Source: JAPKZH01 sp963715635 (GTDB taxonomy: Bacteria > Acidobacteriota > Aminicenantia > Aminicenantales > UBA4085). Taken from it: DNA of 64,000 bases. Positions 45,383 to 53,764 of the stretch are shown piece after piece. Under the pieces are notes generated by a model. That model worked only from the letters and a program-made list of their open reading frames with translations. It was not told the origin of the DNA and searched no databases. The stretch covers positions 3,410,001 to 3,474,000 of the forward strand of contig OY970261.1 in assembly GCA_963715635.1 (NCBI GenBank), written 5' to 3'. Positions within the stretch are counted from its first letter, which is position 1. Each line of letters begins with the position of its first letter. Both the position numbers and the translations under genes were made by a program.

Positions 45383-46555
45383 TCACTTCGCGCTGAATTT
45401 ATGGACCGTCAGGCTCTTATAGGTCTGCCCGGGGTTGAGGATCGTCGAGGGAAAATTCTGCTTATTGGGCGAATCGGGAAAATGCTGCGTCTCCAGACAG
45501 AAGCCAAAGTGCTTCTGATAAACCTTCCCTGACTTTCCGGTGATCGTGCCGTCCAGGAAATTTCCGGAGTAGAACTGGATGCCCGGCTCGGTCGTGGAGA
45601 TCTCCATGATCCGGCCGCTGTCCGGGTCAACCACTCTGGCCGCAAGCGCCATCGTCCCCCCGCCGCCGTTCAAGACGTAATTGTGGTCATAGCCGCCCTC
45701 GACCTGCCCGATCCTCGACCCGATCGGCATCGGCGTCGTGAAGTCCATGGGCGTGCCCTTGACCGAAGCCAGCTCGCCGGTGGGGATCAAGCCCTTGTCC
45801 ACCGGCGTATATCGGTCGGCGTTAAGCATGAGCTCATGGCTCAGGATATCGCGCCTCGCCCCCGTGAAATTAAAATAGCTGTGGTGAGTCAAGTTGACGG
45901 GCGTCGGTTTGTCCGTCGTCGCCTCGTAGCCGATCTCGAGCTCGTTATCATTCGTGAGCGTGTAGGAGATCGCGCAGTTGAGATTGCCCGGGTAGCCTTC
46001 CTCGCCGTCCTTGCTGAGGTAGATAAATTTCACACCGACGGCGTTTGCTTCTTTGACGGCTGCCGCGGTCCAGACGACCTTATCGAAACCTTTGATGCCG
46101 CCGTGGAGATGGTTCTCGCCGTTGTTTGTGGCTAGCTTGTAAAGAACGCCGTTCAGCCTGAACCGTCCCTTGGCGATCCGGTTTCCGTAGCGGCCCACGA
46201 TCGCTCCGAAATAAGGATTGTTCTTGACGTAGCCGTCGAGATGATCGTAGCCGAGCACGCAGTCGTCCAGCTTGCCGTTGCGGTCCGGAAGCTCGAGTGA
46301 GACGAGGATCGCACCGTAGGTCATCAGCCGGGCCTTCAGGCCGTTCTGATTTGTCAGGGTGTAAATCTCGACGGCGGTGCCGTCGGGTAAATTTCCAAAC
46401 GCTTCTTTTTTGACATCCATGTGCACGTTTCCTTTCGCTTGAGTTAGCTCTGGTTTCGCAGCTTGAGTCGCAGTCTCTTTTTTGCAGGCCGCCGCCCCCC
46501 AGATTATCAGGGCCGCGCAGGCGCTCCAGCAGGCCAGCCGCAGAATTTTTTTCAT
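45383..46555 (-). CDS. galM: Aldose 1-epimerase (mutarotase), lipoprotein form
   Basis: 390 aa from ATG 46555, with AAGGAGGG upstream; an in-frame ATG at 46585 precedes this site. The N-terminus is a lipoprotein signal ending AALIIWGAAAC-KKE, so the enzyme is anchored in a membrane, probably facing the periplasm. Mutarotase motifs are GRYGNRIAKGRF, NNGENHLHGGIKGFD, LTHHSYFNF (catalytic His) and TTEPGIQFYSGNFLDG (catalytic Glu). It interconverts alpha and beta anomers of aldoses before uptake. It is convergent with the anSME-like gene. Confidence 0.92.
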   Translation of the reverse strand: MKKILRLACWSACAALIIWGAAACKKETATQAAKPELTQAKGNVHMDVKKEAFGNLPDGTAVEIYTLTNQNGLKARLMTYGAILVSLELPDRNGKLDDCVLGYDHLDGYVKNNPYFGAIVGRYGNRIAKGRFRLNGVLYKLATNNGENHLHGGIKGFDKVVWTAAAVKEANAVGVKFIYLSKDGEEGYPGNLNCAISYTLTNDNELEIGYEATTDKPTPVNLTHHSYFNFTGARRDILSHELMLNADRYTPVDKGLIPTGELASVKGTPMDFTTPMPIGSRIGQVEGGYDHNYVLNGGGGTMALAARVVDPDSGRIMEISTTEPGIQFYSGNFLDGTITGKSGKVYQKHFGFCLETQHFPDSPNKQNFPSTILNPGQTYKSLTVHKFSAK

Positions 46556-46628
46556 CGATCGGCCCTCCTTCTTCTCAATAAACATTTTTTAAAAGAATAA
46601 AATATCAAAAAAAAGTCTGGATGAAAAG

Positions 46629-47960
46629 CTAATCCAAGAGATCCCGAAGGGAGGCGAAATCTTCGGAAGAAAAATCGCCCCAAAGGTAAGGGAATGTCAG
46701 TTTATTATAGATGAGCGGATCCGCATCTTTCTTCAAATCCCCCTTATCGACAAGATTCTGCCAGACCGGCGTTCCCGGGATCGGCGAGAAGTAGGCCATG
46801 CGCACGTTCGCGCCCAGGTGCCGGACATGGACGATACTTTCCTTGATACGGGCGACATTCTGGTCGGGAAGGCCGGCGATCAAAAAGACGTTGATGTCGT
46901 CGCGTTTATAGCCGGCCTTTTCAAGACGGGCGATGGCCTTCTCCAAATCTCCTTGAGCGACCTTGGGACAGGCCTCGCGGATCACGTTCTCGTCCACCGA
47001 CTCCTGGCTGAGATAAAGCGACCGGACGCCGGCTTTCTTCATGAGGAAGGCCAGGTCCTGGTCGATTTCCCGGATATGAAGCCCGTTGGGCGTGTGAAAG
47101 CAAACCGGCCATTTCTGGCGGACGACTTCCTCCAGGATCGGGATGATATGGGCATCCTTGTTGAGAAGAAGTGCATCATCGTAAAAAGAAAAATGCCGAG
47201 TCCCGAATTGCTGAAAATGTCGGCCGATCTCCGCAGCGGCATCGGAAGGGTCGCGCTGCTCGAACCGGTCATAAAGAAGCGGCCCGGCGCAGAAGGTGCA
47301 GCGGAACGGGCAGCCTCGGGACGTAAGGAGGGGCAGCCAGACTTTGGCGGGCAGCAAATCAAAGGCCGGCCGGGGCAGGTTTTGAAACGTCCGAAATTCG
47401 GCTTCGCGGATATTTCCATCGCCCAGAATTTGCTTCACGGCCGGCAGGATTTTATTTTCGGCAGGACCGGAAATGACAACATCGGCGCCCGAGAACCTGA
47501 GGGCATGATCGGCCGCCAGAGTGGCATAGATGCCGCCCAGAATGATCGGAACCGAACCGAATTTTTTCCGGACGAGCTCCACGGCCGCCTGGACGCCCGG
47601 ATACCAGTAGGTCATCGTGCACGTCATGAGGACCAGGTCGGGGACAGGCACCCGATCGAGCTCATGGAGAAAAAGTTGAAGGGGAATTCCATAGCGCGAA
47701 TATTTCCGCGGAATGCCCTTCAAAACCTCGGGCTTGGGGACCTCTTCCTTGGGATAAGGCCCCCGCCCGTCGGCCTTGGCTTTCGGCTTTTTCTCCAACT
47801 GCGGATGAAAGCGGTCCAGGCAGTCGATGAAATGGAGCCGGCAGTCGGAATTGTCCCTGAGGATAGAAGCAATGTAAAGCAAGCCCAAAGGCTTGAGCCA
47901 GAAATCATACGCCGTGAAATCGTAGATCCAGGGGTTGATCAGAAGGATATTTTTTCTCAT
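46629..47960 (-). CDS. B12-binding-domain radical SAM protein
   Basis: 443 aa. The N-terminal half is a cobalamin-binding-like Rossmann domain (ILLINPWIYDF, PDLVLMTCTMTYWYPGV, VPIILGGIYATLAADHALRF). The radical SAM motif is Cys217-x3-Cys221-x2-Cys224 (TSRGCPFRCTFCAGP). The C-terminal half is the TIM-barrel core (HFSFYDDALLLNKDA, FLIAGLPDQNVARIKESI). Such proteins carry out methylations or other radical modifications; the substrate cannot be told. The DxHxxG cobalamin motif is not evident. The ATG has no ribosome site: it lies 4 bases beyond the T-run of a tRNA terminator, which is an odd setting for a start codon. Confidence 0.85.
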   Translation of the reverse strand: MRKNILLINPWIYDFTAYDFWLKPLGLLYIASILRDNSDCRLHFIDCLDRFHPQLEKKPKAKADGRGPYPKEEVPKPEVLKGIPRKYSRYGIPLQLFLHELDRVPVPDLVLMTCTMTYWYPGVQAAVELVRKKFGSVPIILGGIYATLAADHALRFSGADVVISGPAENKILPAVKQILGDGNIREAEFRTFQNLPRPAFDLLPAKVWLPLLTSRGCPFRCTFCAGPLLYDRFEQRDPSDAAAEIGRHFQQFGTRHFSFYDDALLLNKDAHIIPILEEVVRQKWPVCFHTPNGLHIREIDQDLAFLMKKAGVRSLYLSQESVDENVIREACPKVAQGDLEKAIARLEKAGYKRDDINVFLIAGLPDQNVARIKESIVHVRHLGANVRMAYFSPIPGTPVWQNLVDKGDLKKDADPLIYNKLTFPYLWGDFSSEDFASLRDLLD

Positions 47961-47964
47961 TTAA

Positions 47965-48000
47965 AAAAGAGGCCGTTTCCGGACGACGCCGGAAACGGCC
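47965..48000 (-). terminator. Intrinsic terminator of tRNA-Leu
   Basis: A perfect 12-bp stem (47971-47982 with 47989-48000, GGCCGTTTCCGG and its complement) has a 6-nt loop and is followed on the minus strand by TCTTTTTTAA. It ends immediately before the radical SAM start codon. Confidence 0.9.
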
Positions 48001-48014
48001 CCCTGCCGTTTTCG

Positions 48015-48102
48015 TGGTGCGGAAGGTGGGACTTGAACCCACACAGCCTTATCGGCCATAAACTCCTGAGGCTTACGCGTCTGCCAATTCCGCCACTTCC
48101 GC
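48015..48102 (-). tRNA. tRNA-Leu (anticodon CAG)
   Basis: 88 nt including an encoded CCA (48017-48015). The acceptor stem is GCGGAAG / CTTCCGC, the anticodon stem UAAGC / GUUUA encloses loop CUCAGGA with CAG at 48068-48066, there is a long class II variable arm, and the T-arm has loop TTCAAGT. It reads Leu CUG codons. A promoter lies upstream and a terminator downstream. Confidence 0.96.
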
Positions 48103-48120
48103 ACGCGCTATAGGGCCATT

Positions 48121-48149
48121 ATTATATCTGCCAGGCCCAAAAGAGTAAA
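48121..48149 (-). promoter_or_regulatory. Predicted promoter of tRNA-Leu
   Basis: Minus strand TTTACT (48149-48144), 17-bp spacer, TATAAT (48126-48121). The start would be near 48114, about 12 nt before the mature tRNA. Confidence 0.7.
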
Positions 48150-48199
48150 GTTCTCAAAAACCTCGCTCGGCTTTGAGCGGCATACCCCGAGCCTTCCAC

Positions 48200-48228
48200 T
48201 TGACAAACGGCCTTTCTGCTCTTATTTT
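48200..48228 (+). promoter_or_regulatory. Predicted promoter of the eRF1-like gene
   Basis: TTGACA (48200-48205), 17-bp spacer, TATTTT (48223-48228). It would give a leader of about 165 nt before the ATG at 48400. A second TTGACA at 48322 has no suitable -10 box. Confidence 0.45.
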
Positions 48229-48399
48229 AGAGTTGCATGGCCATCTCGATAAGGCGAGATTGCGTCAGTTTTGAAAGATTCGAAAGGGAGATTCCTAAAA
48301 AATTAAACAGAAACTTGTTTTTTGACATTCGTATGCCTTTTTTTCCAAAAGATATCAAGCCATATTTATAGTCCATTCAAATTCACCAAAGGAGGTTCG

Positions 48400-49545
48400 A
48401 TGAAACTCTTGGCCCGGGATCAGATCGATGCCCTCTCGCGTTTCAAGAGCGAGAACTATCTCACGACTTCATTTTTCCTGGATTCGGACAAAAGCCATAA
48501 GAACAAAAAGGAAATCCAGGTCTCGGTCAAAAACCTTCTGACGATCGGACGGACCAGGCTGGAAAGCCTGGATCTCAGCAAGGAGAAAAAAGCTTCGCTC
48601 TGCCAGGACCTCGACAAGATCAATGATTTTTGCTCCCAGAATGTCGCCACCTCCAACTCTCAGGGCCTGGCCATCTTTTCCTGCCAGGGCGAGCGCTTCT
48701 GGCAGGACATCCATCTCCCCCATCCGCCGCGCAACAGAATCCTCTTCGACCGAAACCCCTATGTCCGCCCCCTGTCCATGATCCTCGGCAAATACCGTCA
48801 TACCATCGCCTTTCTCTTCGACCGTCGGGAGGCCCGATGGTATAATATTTTCATGGGTGCCATCAACCTGCTCGACAGCCTCACCAGCGACGTCCCCAGC
48901 AAAGTCAAGGAAGGCGGCTTTGAAGGTACGCAAGCCAAGCGGATTGAACGTCATATCGAAGCGCATCTCCATGACTATTTCAAGAAGGCTGCCCAGACGA
49001 CCTTCGACCTGTTCAAGAAGAACCATTTTGACTGGATCTTTTTGGGCTGCGAAGATAAATATTTTTCCGATTTTGAGCCGTTTCTCCACACCTATTTGAG
49101 AGAGCGCTTAAAAGGCCGGCTCAAGGCCAAGCCGACCGATTCCCCGGACAAGATACTCAAAGAGTGCGTGGAGTTGGAAACGCAGCTCACCAAAGCCCAA
49201 GAAGATGAAATCGTCCGCCGCCTCGTGGGTGAACTGGAGAGCGGAGGCCGGGCGGTCTCCGGCATCAAAGAGACTCTGCGCCGGTTGAATCAGGTCGAAG
49301 TCCAGAGCCTGATCGTGACCCATAACTTCTCGGCCGAAGGAAAGATCTGTCCCCGCTGCAAATTCCTGTATCTTGAAGAACTTCTCTGTCCGAACTGTCA
49401 GGTGAAGACCGAGCGCGTCCTGGACGTCGTCGACGAGGCCATCGAGGCCGCCATGAAAAAGAATTCTGAAGTCCGGCACATCACGCCGCCGTCCAAGCTC
49501 GACCGCTACGGAAAGATCGGCGCCTTTTTGCGATATAAAATCTAA
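48400..49545 (+). CDS. eRF1-like (aeRF1/VLRF1-type) protein with C-terminal zinc ribbon
   Basis: 381 aa from ATG 48400, directly after AAAGGAGG; in-frame ATGs further up lack a site. Residues to about 150 form an alpha/beta domain, and a loop KEGGFEGTQAKRIERHIEAH is reminiscent of the GGQ-type loop of release-factor-like (VLRF1/Vms1) domains, which release peptides from tRNA. A zinc ribbon, CPRCKFLYLEELLCPNC, is near the C-terminus, as in eRF1-like proteins. A role in ribosome rescue is inferred from family resemblance and is not certain. Its last three bases overlap the end of the convergent RND gene. Confidence 0.6.
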   Translation: MKLLARDQIDALSRFKSENYLTTSFFLDSDKSHKNKKEIQVSVKNLLTIGRTRLESLDLSKEKKASLCQDLDKINDFCSQNVATSNSQGLAIFSCQGERFWQDIHLPHPPRNRILFDRNPYVRPLSMILGKYRHTIAFLFDRREARWYNIFMGAINLLDSLTSDVPSKVKEGGFEGTQAKRIERHIEAHLHDYFKKAAQTTFDLFKKNHFDWIFLGCEDKYFSDFEPFLHTYLRERLKGRLKAKPTDSPDKILKECVELETQLTKAQEDEIVRRLVGELESGGRAVSGIKETLRRLNQVEVQSLIVTHNFSAEGKICPRCKFLYLEELLCPNCQVKTERVLDVVDEAIEAAMKKNSEVRHITPPSKLDRYGKIGAFLRYKI

Positions 49546-52500
49546 TTGACGGCCTTCTGTTTTTTAAACGACACTTTCTCGAACAAGCTGTAAATGATCG
49601 GGATGATGAACAGCGTCAGGAATGTTGTGGCCGTCAGACCTCCGATTACGGTGATCGCCATCGGCGCTCTCATCTCGGACCCCATGGATCGGCTGAGGGC
49701 CATCGGAATCATCCCCAGGATCGTGGCCAGGGCGGTTAAAAGCACGGGCCTCAGGCGGGTGACGGCACCCTGAACGATCGCCTCCCTCTTCTCGATGCCG
49801 CGCCGCCTCAGCTGGTTGACATAATCAATCATAACGATGCCGTTGGCGACGGCGATCCCCGCGAAAAGAATAAATCCGACGCCGACCATCAGGTTGATGG
49901 GCTGGCGCGATAAGATCAGCAGCAGGACGACGCCGATCAAGCCCAGTGGAATAGTGAACATGATGACGAAGGGGTGGAGGAAGGACTCGAACTGGGAAGC
50001 CATGACCATGTAGATAAGGAGAACCGCCAGGGCGAAGACACCGGCCAGGACGAGAAATGCATCTTTCATTTGCTCATAAGCGCCGCCGTATTCGAGAAAG
50101 TATCCTGATGGAAAATCCTTTTCGACGGTCGGCAGACGGGTTTTGATGTCTTTGACCACGCTGCCCAAGTCGCGGCCGGCGATGTTGGCCGATACGGTTA
50201 CGATCCGGGTTTGGTTTTCCCGGTCGATCTCGATCGGGCCTTCACCTTTTTCAACTTCAGCCACCTGGCCGAGATAGACCGTCTTGTTCAACGGATTCAA
50301 AATCGGAATGTTTCTGATCACGTCCATATTGTTCCGGAATTCATCCCGGAACCGGACACGAAGGTCCACCTCTTCGGCGCCTTCACGGTAGCGGGACACG
50401 ACCGTGCCCAGGGTAGCGGTCTGAACCATGCTAGCGACCTGATAGACTGAAAGGCCCGCTTGAGCGGCCTTGTCGCGATCGACCCGGATTCGGTATTCGG
50501 GCTTTCCCTTGGCCAGAGTGTGAGTCAAGTCACGCAGACCCTGAACGTCCCGGATCCTGGCTACGACCTTGTCCCCGAGCTCTTTGAGAACGGGCAACTC
50601 CCGGCCGTAGATTTTGATGCTGACGGGGATCTGCTGGCCGCCCATGACGATCCCCGTGACGTCGAGCGCCTCGAACTTGACGTTCTCCAGCTTCGGCAGA
50701 GACAAGCGGATCCGTTCCAGGATCTTCTGGTCACTGAGTTTGCGCTCGGTCTTGTGGATCAAGCCGATCCAGAGCACTCCCTCATGGGAGCCCGTCGTGC
50801 TGAACCCGCTTTGAGCGTTCTGCGAGCTGTACTCTTCGCTCTCGATTCCACCCTGCGCGGTCACCATGCGCACTTCAGGCTGCCTGGCTAAGAGATTCTC
50901 CGCGACTTTCAACACACGGTTTGTTTCCTCCAGCAACGTCCCCACGGGCATCTTGACCTTGAGAAAAATCATGTCCACGTCGAAAGGCGGCATGAATTCC
51001 GTCCCCAAGAAAGGGACGATTGCCAACGAAGCGATGAAGACAAGGAGCGTTCCGGCCAGAACCCAGCGTCGGCTGCGGAGGGCCTTCTCTAGAAGCCGAC
51101 GATAGAACCGTCGCGCCTTTTCGAACTGTTGCTCGCGCGGCTTCTTCTCAGAGGGCCGGGCCTCGCCTTTCGCCCTGAGAAGAAAAGACGATAGCATCGG
51201 CACGATCGTCAGCGATACAAAAAGCGAGGAGACGAGGGAAAAGACGATGGCCACAGCCAGCCCGCGGGTCAACTTGGCCGTGATTCCTGATGCGACCACC
51301 ATCGGGAAAAACACGACGATGGTCGTCAGGGTCGAGGCCGTGACGGCCATGCCGACCTCGGACGCGCCGCGGATCGCCGCCTCCTTCCGGCTCTCGCCGA
51401 GCTCGATATGGCGGAACGTGTTTTCGATGACGACGATCGAATCGTCCACCATGCGTCCAATGCCCAAGGCCAGGCCTCCCAGCGTCAGGAGGTTCAGGGT
51501 ATAGCCGGCCAAATAAAATGCAATGAAGGTTGTGACGATCGAAAGTGGGATGGCCAGACCGATAATCAGCGTCGGCCGCCAGTTTCGTAGGAAGAAGAGG
51601 ATGAGCAGGATGGCCAGGATGCCTCCGTAGGCGGCGTCGTTGACGGTGTATTTCGTGACGCGCTCGATCATTATGGATTGGTCGAAAGCGGCGTTGAACA
51701 CGGTCCCAGGCGGGAGCGTTTTTTTTATCTCTTCCAGCTGCTTTTTAACGGCCGCTCCCGTGATGGCCGTGTTGGCCCTGGACCGCTTGCTGACTATCAG
51801 AAAAACGCCCTTTTGTCCCTGAATCCGGCCGATCGATCGGACCTCCTTCGTCGTGTCCTTAACGCCAGCGATGTCCTTAACGTAAATGATCTCGCCCGTC
51901 TGCGTCGCACCCACGGCCGTATTCCGGATATCGTCGAGCGAGCTGTATTCTCCGAGCGCCCGGATCAGGTATTCCGAATGCCGTTCCGTGATATTGCCGG
52001 CGGGCAGGTTGATATTCTCCATGGCCAGGGCCACCAACACTTTGTCTAATGAAACCTTGCGGCTGTCGAGGGCGTTCTTGTCGATCTCGACCAGGATCTC
52101 GCGTGTGTCCGAGCCGAAAACGCGGGCCGCGGCGACGCCGTCAACTCGCTCCAGCCGCGGCGCAACGTCATCTTCCATGAGCTTCTTGAGCGCGGGGCCG
52201 GGCATATTGCCGGTGACGCCGTACATGATGATGGGCATCTGGGCAAAACTGAATTTCACCACCAGCGGGTCGTCCGCATCTTTGGGAATGAACTTCCTGT
52301 AGAGTTTAATCTGGTCCCGCATGTCCTGGGCGGCGAAATCGAGGTTCGTGCCCCATTCGAACTCGGCCATCACAAGCGATACGCCCTCCGTGCTCTGGGA
52401 GGTGACCTTGCGGACCTTATTGATGGAGCTGATGACCTGCTCCAGCACCCGGGTGATCGCTTTCTCGATATCTTCCGACGAAGCACCCTTGTAGTTCGTG

Positions 52501-52643
52501 ATAACGGTCACCGTCGGATACTCGATATCGGGAAAGTAATCCAGGCCCAGCCTGGAGAGGGCGATGAGCCCGACGACGACCAAGATCATAACGATCATCG
52601 TTGTCGAGACTCTTCTATGGACAGAAAATTCCGGAAGTTTCAT
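49542..52643 (-). CDS. RND efflux pump inner-membrane permease (HAE1/AcrB family)
   Basis: 1033 aa, the normal length. The N-terminus (STTMIVMILVVVGLIALSRL) is TM1. The proton-relay Asp pair sits in TM4 (GIGRMVDDSIVVIENTFRH), which marks the hydrophobic/amphiphilic drug subfamily and not the heavy-metal one. A second set of TM helices follows after about residue 850 (AVLLIYMVMASQFESFLHP, GIAVANGIVMIDYVNQLRRR). It exports drugs, bile-type compounds or lipids with the adaptor and TolC proteins encoded just upstream. It overlaps the adaptor gene by four bases. Confidence 0.95.
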   Translation of the reverse strand: MKLPEFSVHRRVSTTMIVMILVVVGLIALSRLGLDYFPDIEYPTVTVITNYKGASSEDIEKAITRVLEQVISSINKVRKVTSQSTEGVSLVMAEFEWGTNLDFAAQDMRDQIKLYRKFIPKDADDPLVVKFSFAQMPIIMYGVTGNMPGPALKKLMEDDVAPRLERVDGVAAARVFGSDTREILVEIDKNALDSRKVSLDKVLVALAMENINLPAGNITERHSEYLIRALGEYSSLDDIRNTAVGATQTGEIIYVKDIAGVKDTTKEVRSIGRIQGQKGVFLIVSKRSRANTAITGAAVKKQLEEIKKTLPPGTVFNAAFDQSIMIERVTKYTVNDAAYGGILAILLILFFLRNWRPTLIIGLAIPLSIVTTFIAFYLAGYTLNLLTLGGLALGIGRMVDDSIVVIENTFRHIELGESRKEAAIRGASEVGMAVTASTLTTIVVFFPMVVASGITAKLTRGLAVAIVFSLVSSLFVSLTIVPMLSSFLLRAKGEARPSEKKPREQQFEKARRFYRRLLEKALRSRRWVLAGTLLVFIASLAIVPFLGTEFMPPFDVDMIFLKVKMPVGTLLEETNRVLKVAENLLARQPEVRMVTAQGGIESEEYSSQNAQSGFSTTGSHEGVLWIGLIHKTERKLSDQKILERIRLSLPKLENVKFEALDVTGIVMGGQQIPVSIKIYGRELPVLKELGDKVVARIRDVQGLRDLTHTLAKGKPEYRIRVDRDKAAQAGLSVYQVASMVQTATLGTVVSRYREGAEEVDLRVRFRDEFRNNMDVIRNIPILNPLNKTVYLGQVAEVEKGEGPIEIDRENQTRIVTVSANIAGRDLGSVVKDIKTRLPTVEKDFPSGYFLEYGGAYEQMKDAFLVLAGVFALAVLLIYMVMASQFESFLHPFVIMFTIPLGLIGVVLLLILSRQPINLMVGVGFILFAGIAVANGIVMIDYVNQLRRRGIEKREAIVQGAVTRLRPVLLTALATILGMIPMALSRSMGSEMRAPMAITVIGGLTATTFLTLFIIPIIYSLFEKVSFKKQKAVN

Positions 52644-53752
52644 TTTGTCACCTCCGGCAGGACCTCAATCGGCGAGCCATTTTCTAGGCCGTAATTACCT
52701 TCGATGATCACCAGGTCGCCTTCTTGAATCCCGCTCGTGATTTCGACCTGGTCTGCGTTCTGAAGACCGAGGGTCACTTCTTTTTTTAAGGCCTTATGGC
52801 CCTGCGCAAGGAACACGTACTTGTTGTCGATAATCGCCTTCTGGGGAAGGACGATAACTCCGTCGCGGACGTTCACCTCGAACCCGGCGTCGCCGAACGT
52901 GCCCGGTCGCAAAACCAGCCCTGGATTATCGGCCGTGACTTCCACCCGGAATTTCTTGGCCTGGGCGTCGGCCGTCATGTTGACAAGCGTGACCGACGCC
53001 TGGAAGATGCGGCCCTCCGAGTTCGGGACTTTGATGAAGGCATTCTGGCCTTTCTTGATGCGAACGATATCGTTCTCCGAGACATCCACGACGACCTTGA
53101 CACGGGAAAAATCCATAAGCGTTAGTACGCCGCTGGCGGGAGAAAAGCCGCCCATCATGGGGTTGATGACGTCCCCCACCTGGGCATTCTTGGAAGCGAC
53201 GACGCCGCTCCACGGCGCCTTCATGATGGACACGTCCAGATAATGGCGGGCCAGGTTCAAACCTGCCTGGGCTTGTTCGAGCTGGGCCTTGGCTGCTTCA
53301 TACCCCAACCTGACTTGCTCGACCTGCTGGTCGGAAACCGCTTTCTCTTTGGACAGGCGGTCCATGCGTTCCTTGTTCTTGGCGGCATTCTGATAATTCG
53401 CCTGGGCAACCGCCAGCCCGGCCTCGGCCTGTTTCAATTGAAGCCTGACGGATTCGGTGTCAAGCTCGGCCAACACCTGGTCTTTCTGGACAAGCTGGCC
53501 TTCCTCGACATAAATCTTGGCCACTTTGCCGCCCACGTCAGGAGTCAAATTGATTTTTTGCCAGGGTTCGAGCGTTCCCGTATAGGTCAATTTTTCCGAA
53601 ATCCTTTGTCTGGCGATTTTCAACACTTTCACCGGCGTAGCGCTGGCCGCCTCTGTTTGAGCTGATCCCGCCTTTTTGTCTCCCTTGCAGGCGGAGAGAA
53701 ATCCGAAAATTGCGAATACAATGAGTCCCTTGAAAACGATCGATTTTTTCAT
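52640..53752 (-). CDS. RND efflux periplasmic adaptor (membrane fusion protein)
   Basis: 370 aa. The lipoprotein signal GLIVFAIFGFLSAC-KGDKKAG anchors it to the inner membrane. It has a lipoyl half-motif (VGGKVAKIYVEEGQLVQKDQ), a helical hairpin (AEAGLAVAQANYQNAAKNKE), then the second lipoyl half (IMKAPWSGVVASKNAQVGD) and beta-barrel and membrane-proximal domains. It links the permease to TolC. The stop overlaps the permease start by four bases (ATGA type). Confidence 0.94.
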   Translation of the reverse strand: MKKSIVFKGLIVFAIFGFLSACKGDKKAGSAQTEAASATPVKVLKIARQRISEKLTYTGTLEPWQKINLTPDVGGKVAKIYVEEGQLVQKDQVLAELDTESVRLQLKQAEAGLAVAQANYQNAAKNKERMDRLSKEKAVSDQQVEQVRLGYEAAKAQLEQAQAGLNLARHYLDVSIMKAPWSGVVASKNAQVGDVINPMMGGFSPASGVLTLMDFSRVKVVVDVSENDIVRIKKGQNAFIKVPNSEGRIFQASVTLVNMTADAQAKKFRVEVTADNPGLVLRPGTFGDAGFEVNVRDGVIVLPQKAIIDNKYVFLAQGHKALKKEVTLGLQNADQVEITSGIQEGDLVIIEGNYGLENGSPIEVLPEVTK

Positions 53753-53764
53753 GGCATTCCTCCG

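Noticed and set aside
46818..48113. 431-codon plus-strand frame opposite the radical SAM gene
   Set aside because: It runs through the tRNA-Leu gene and its terminator and is antisense to a good radical SAM protein.
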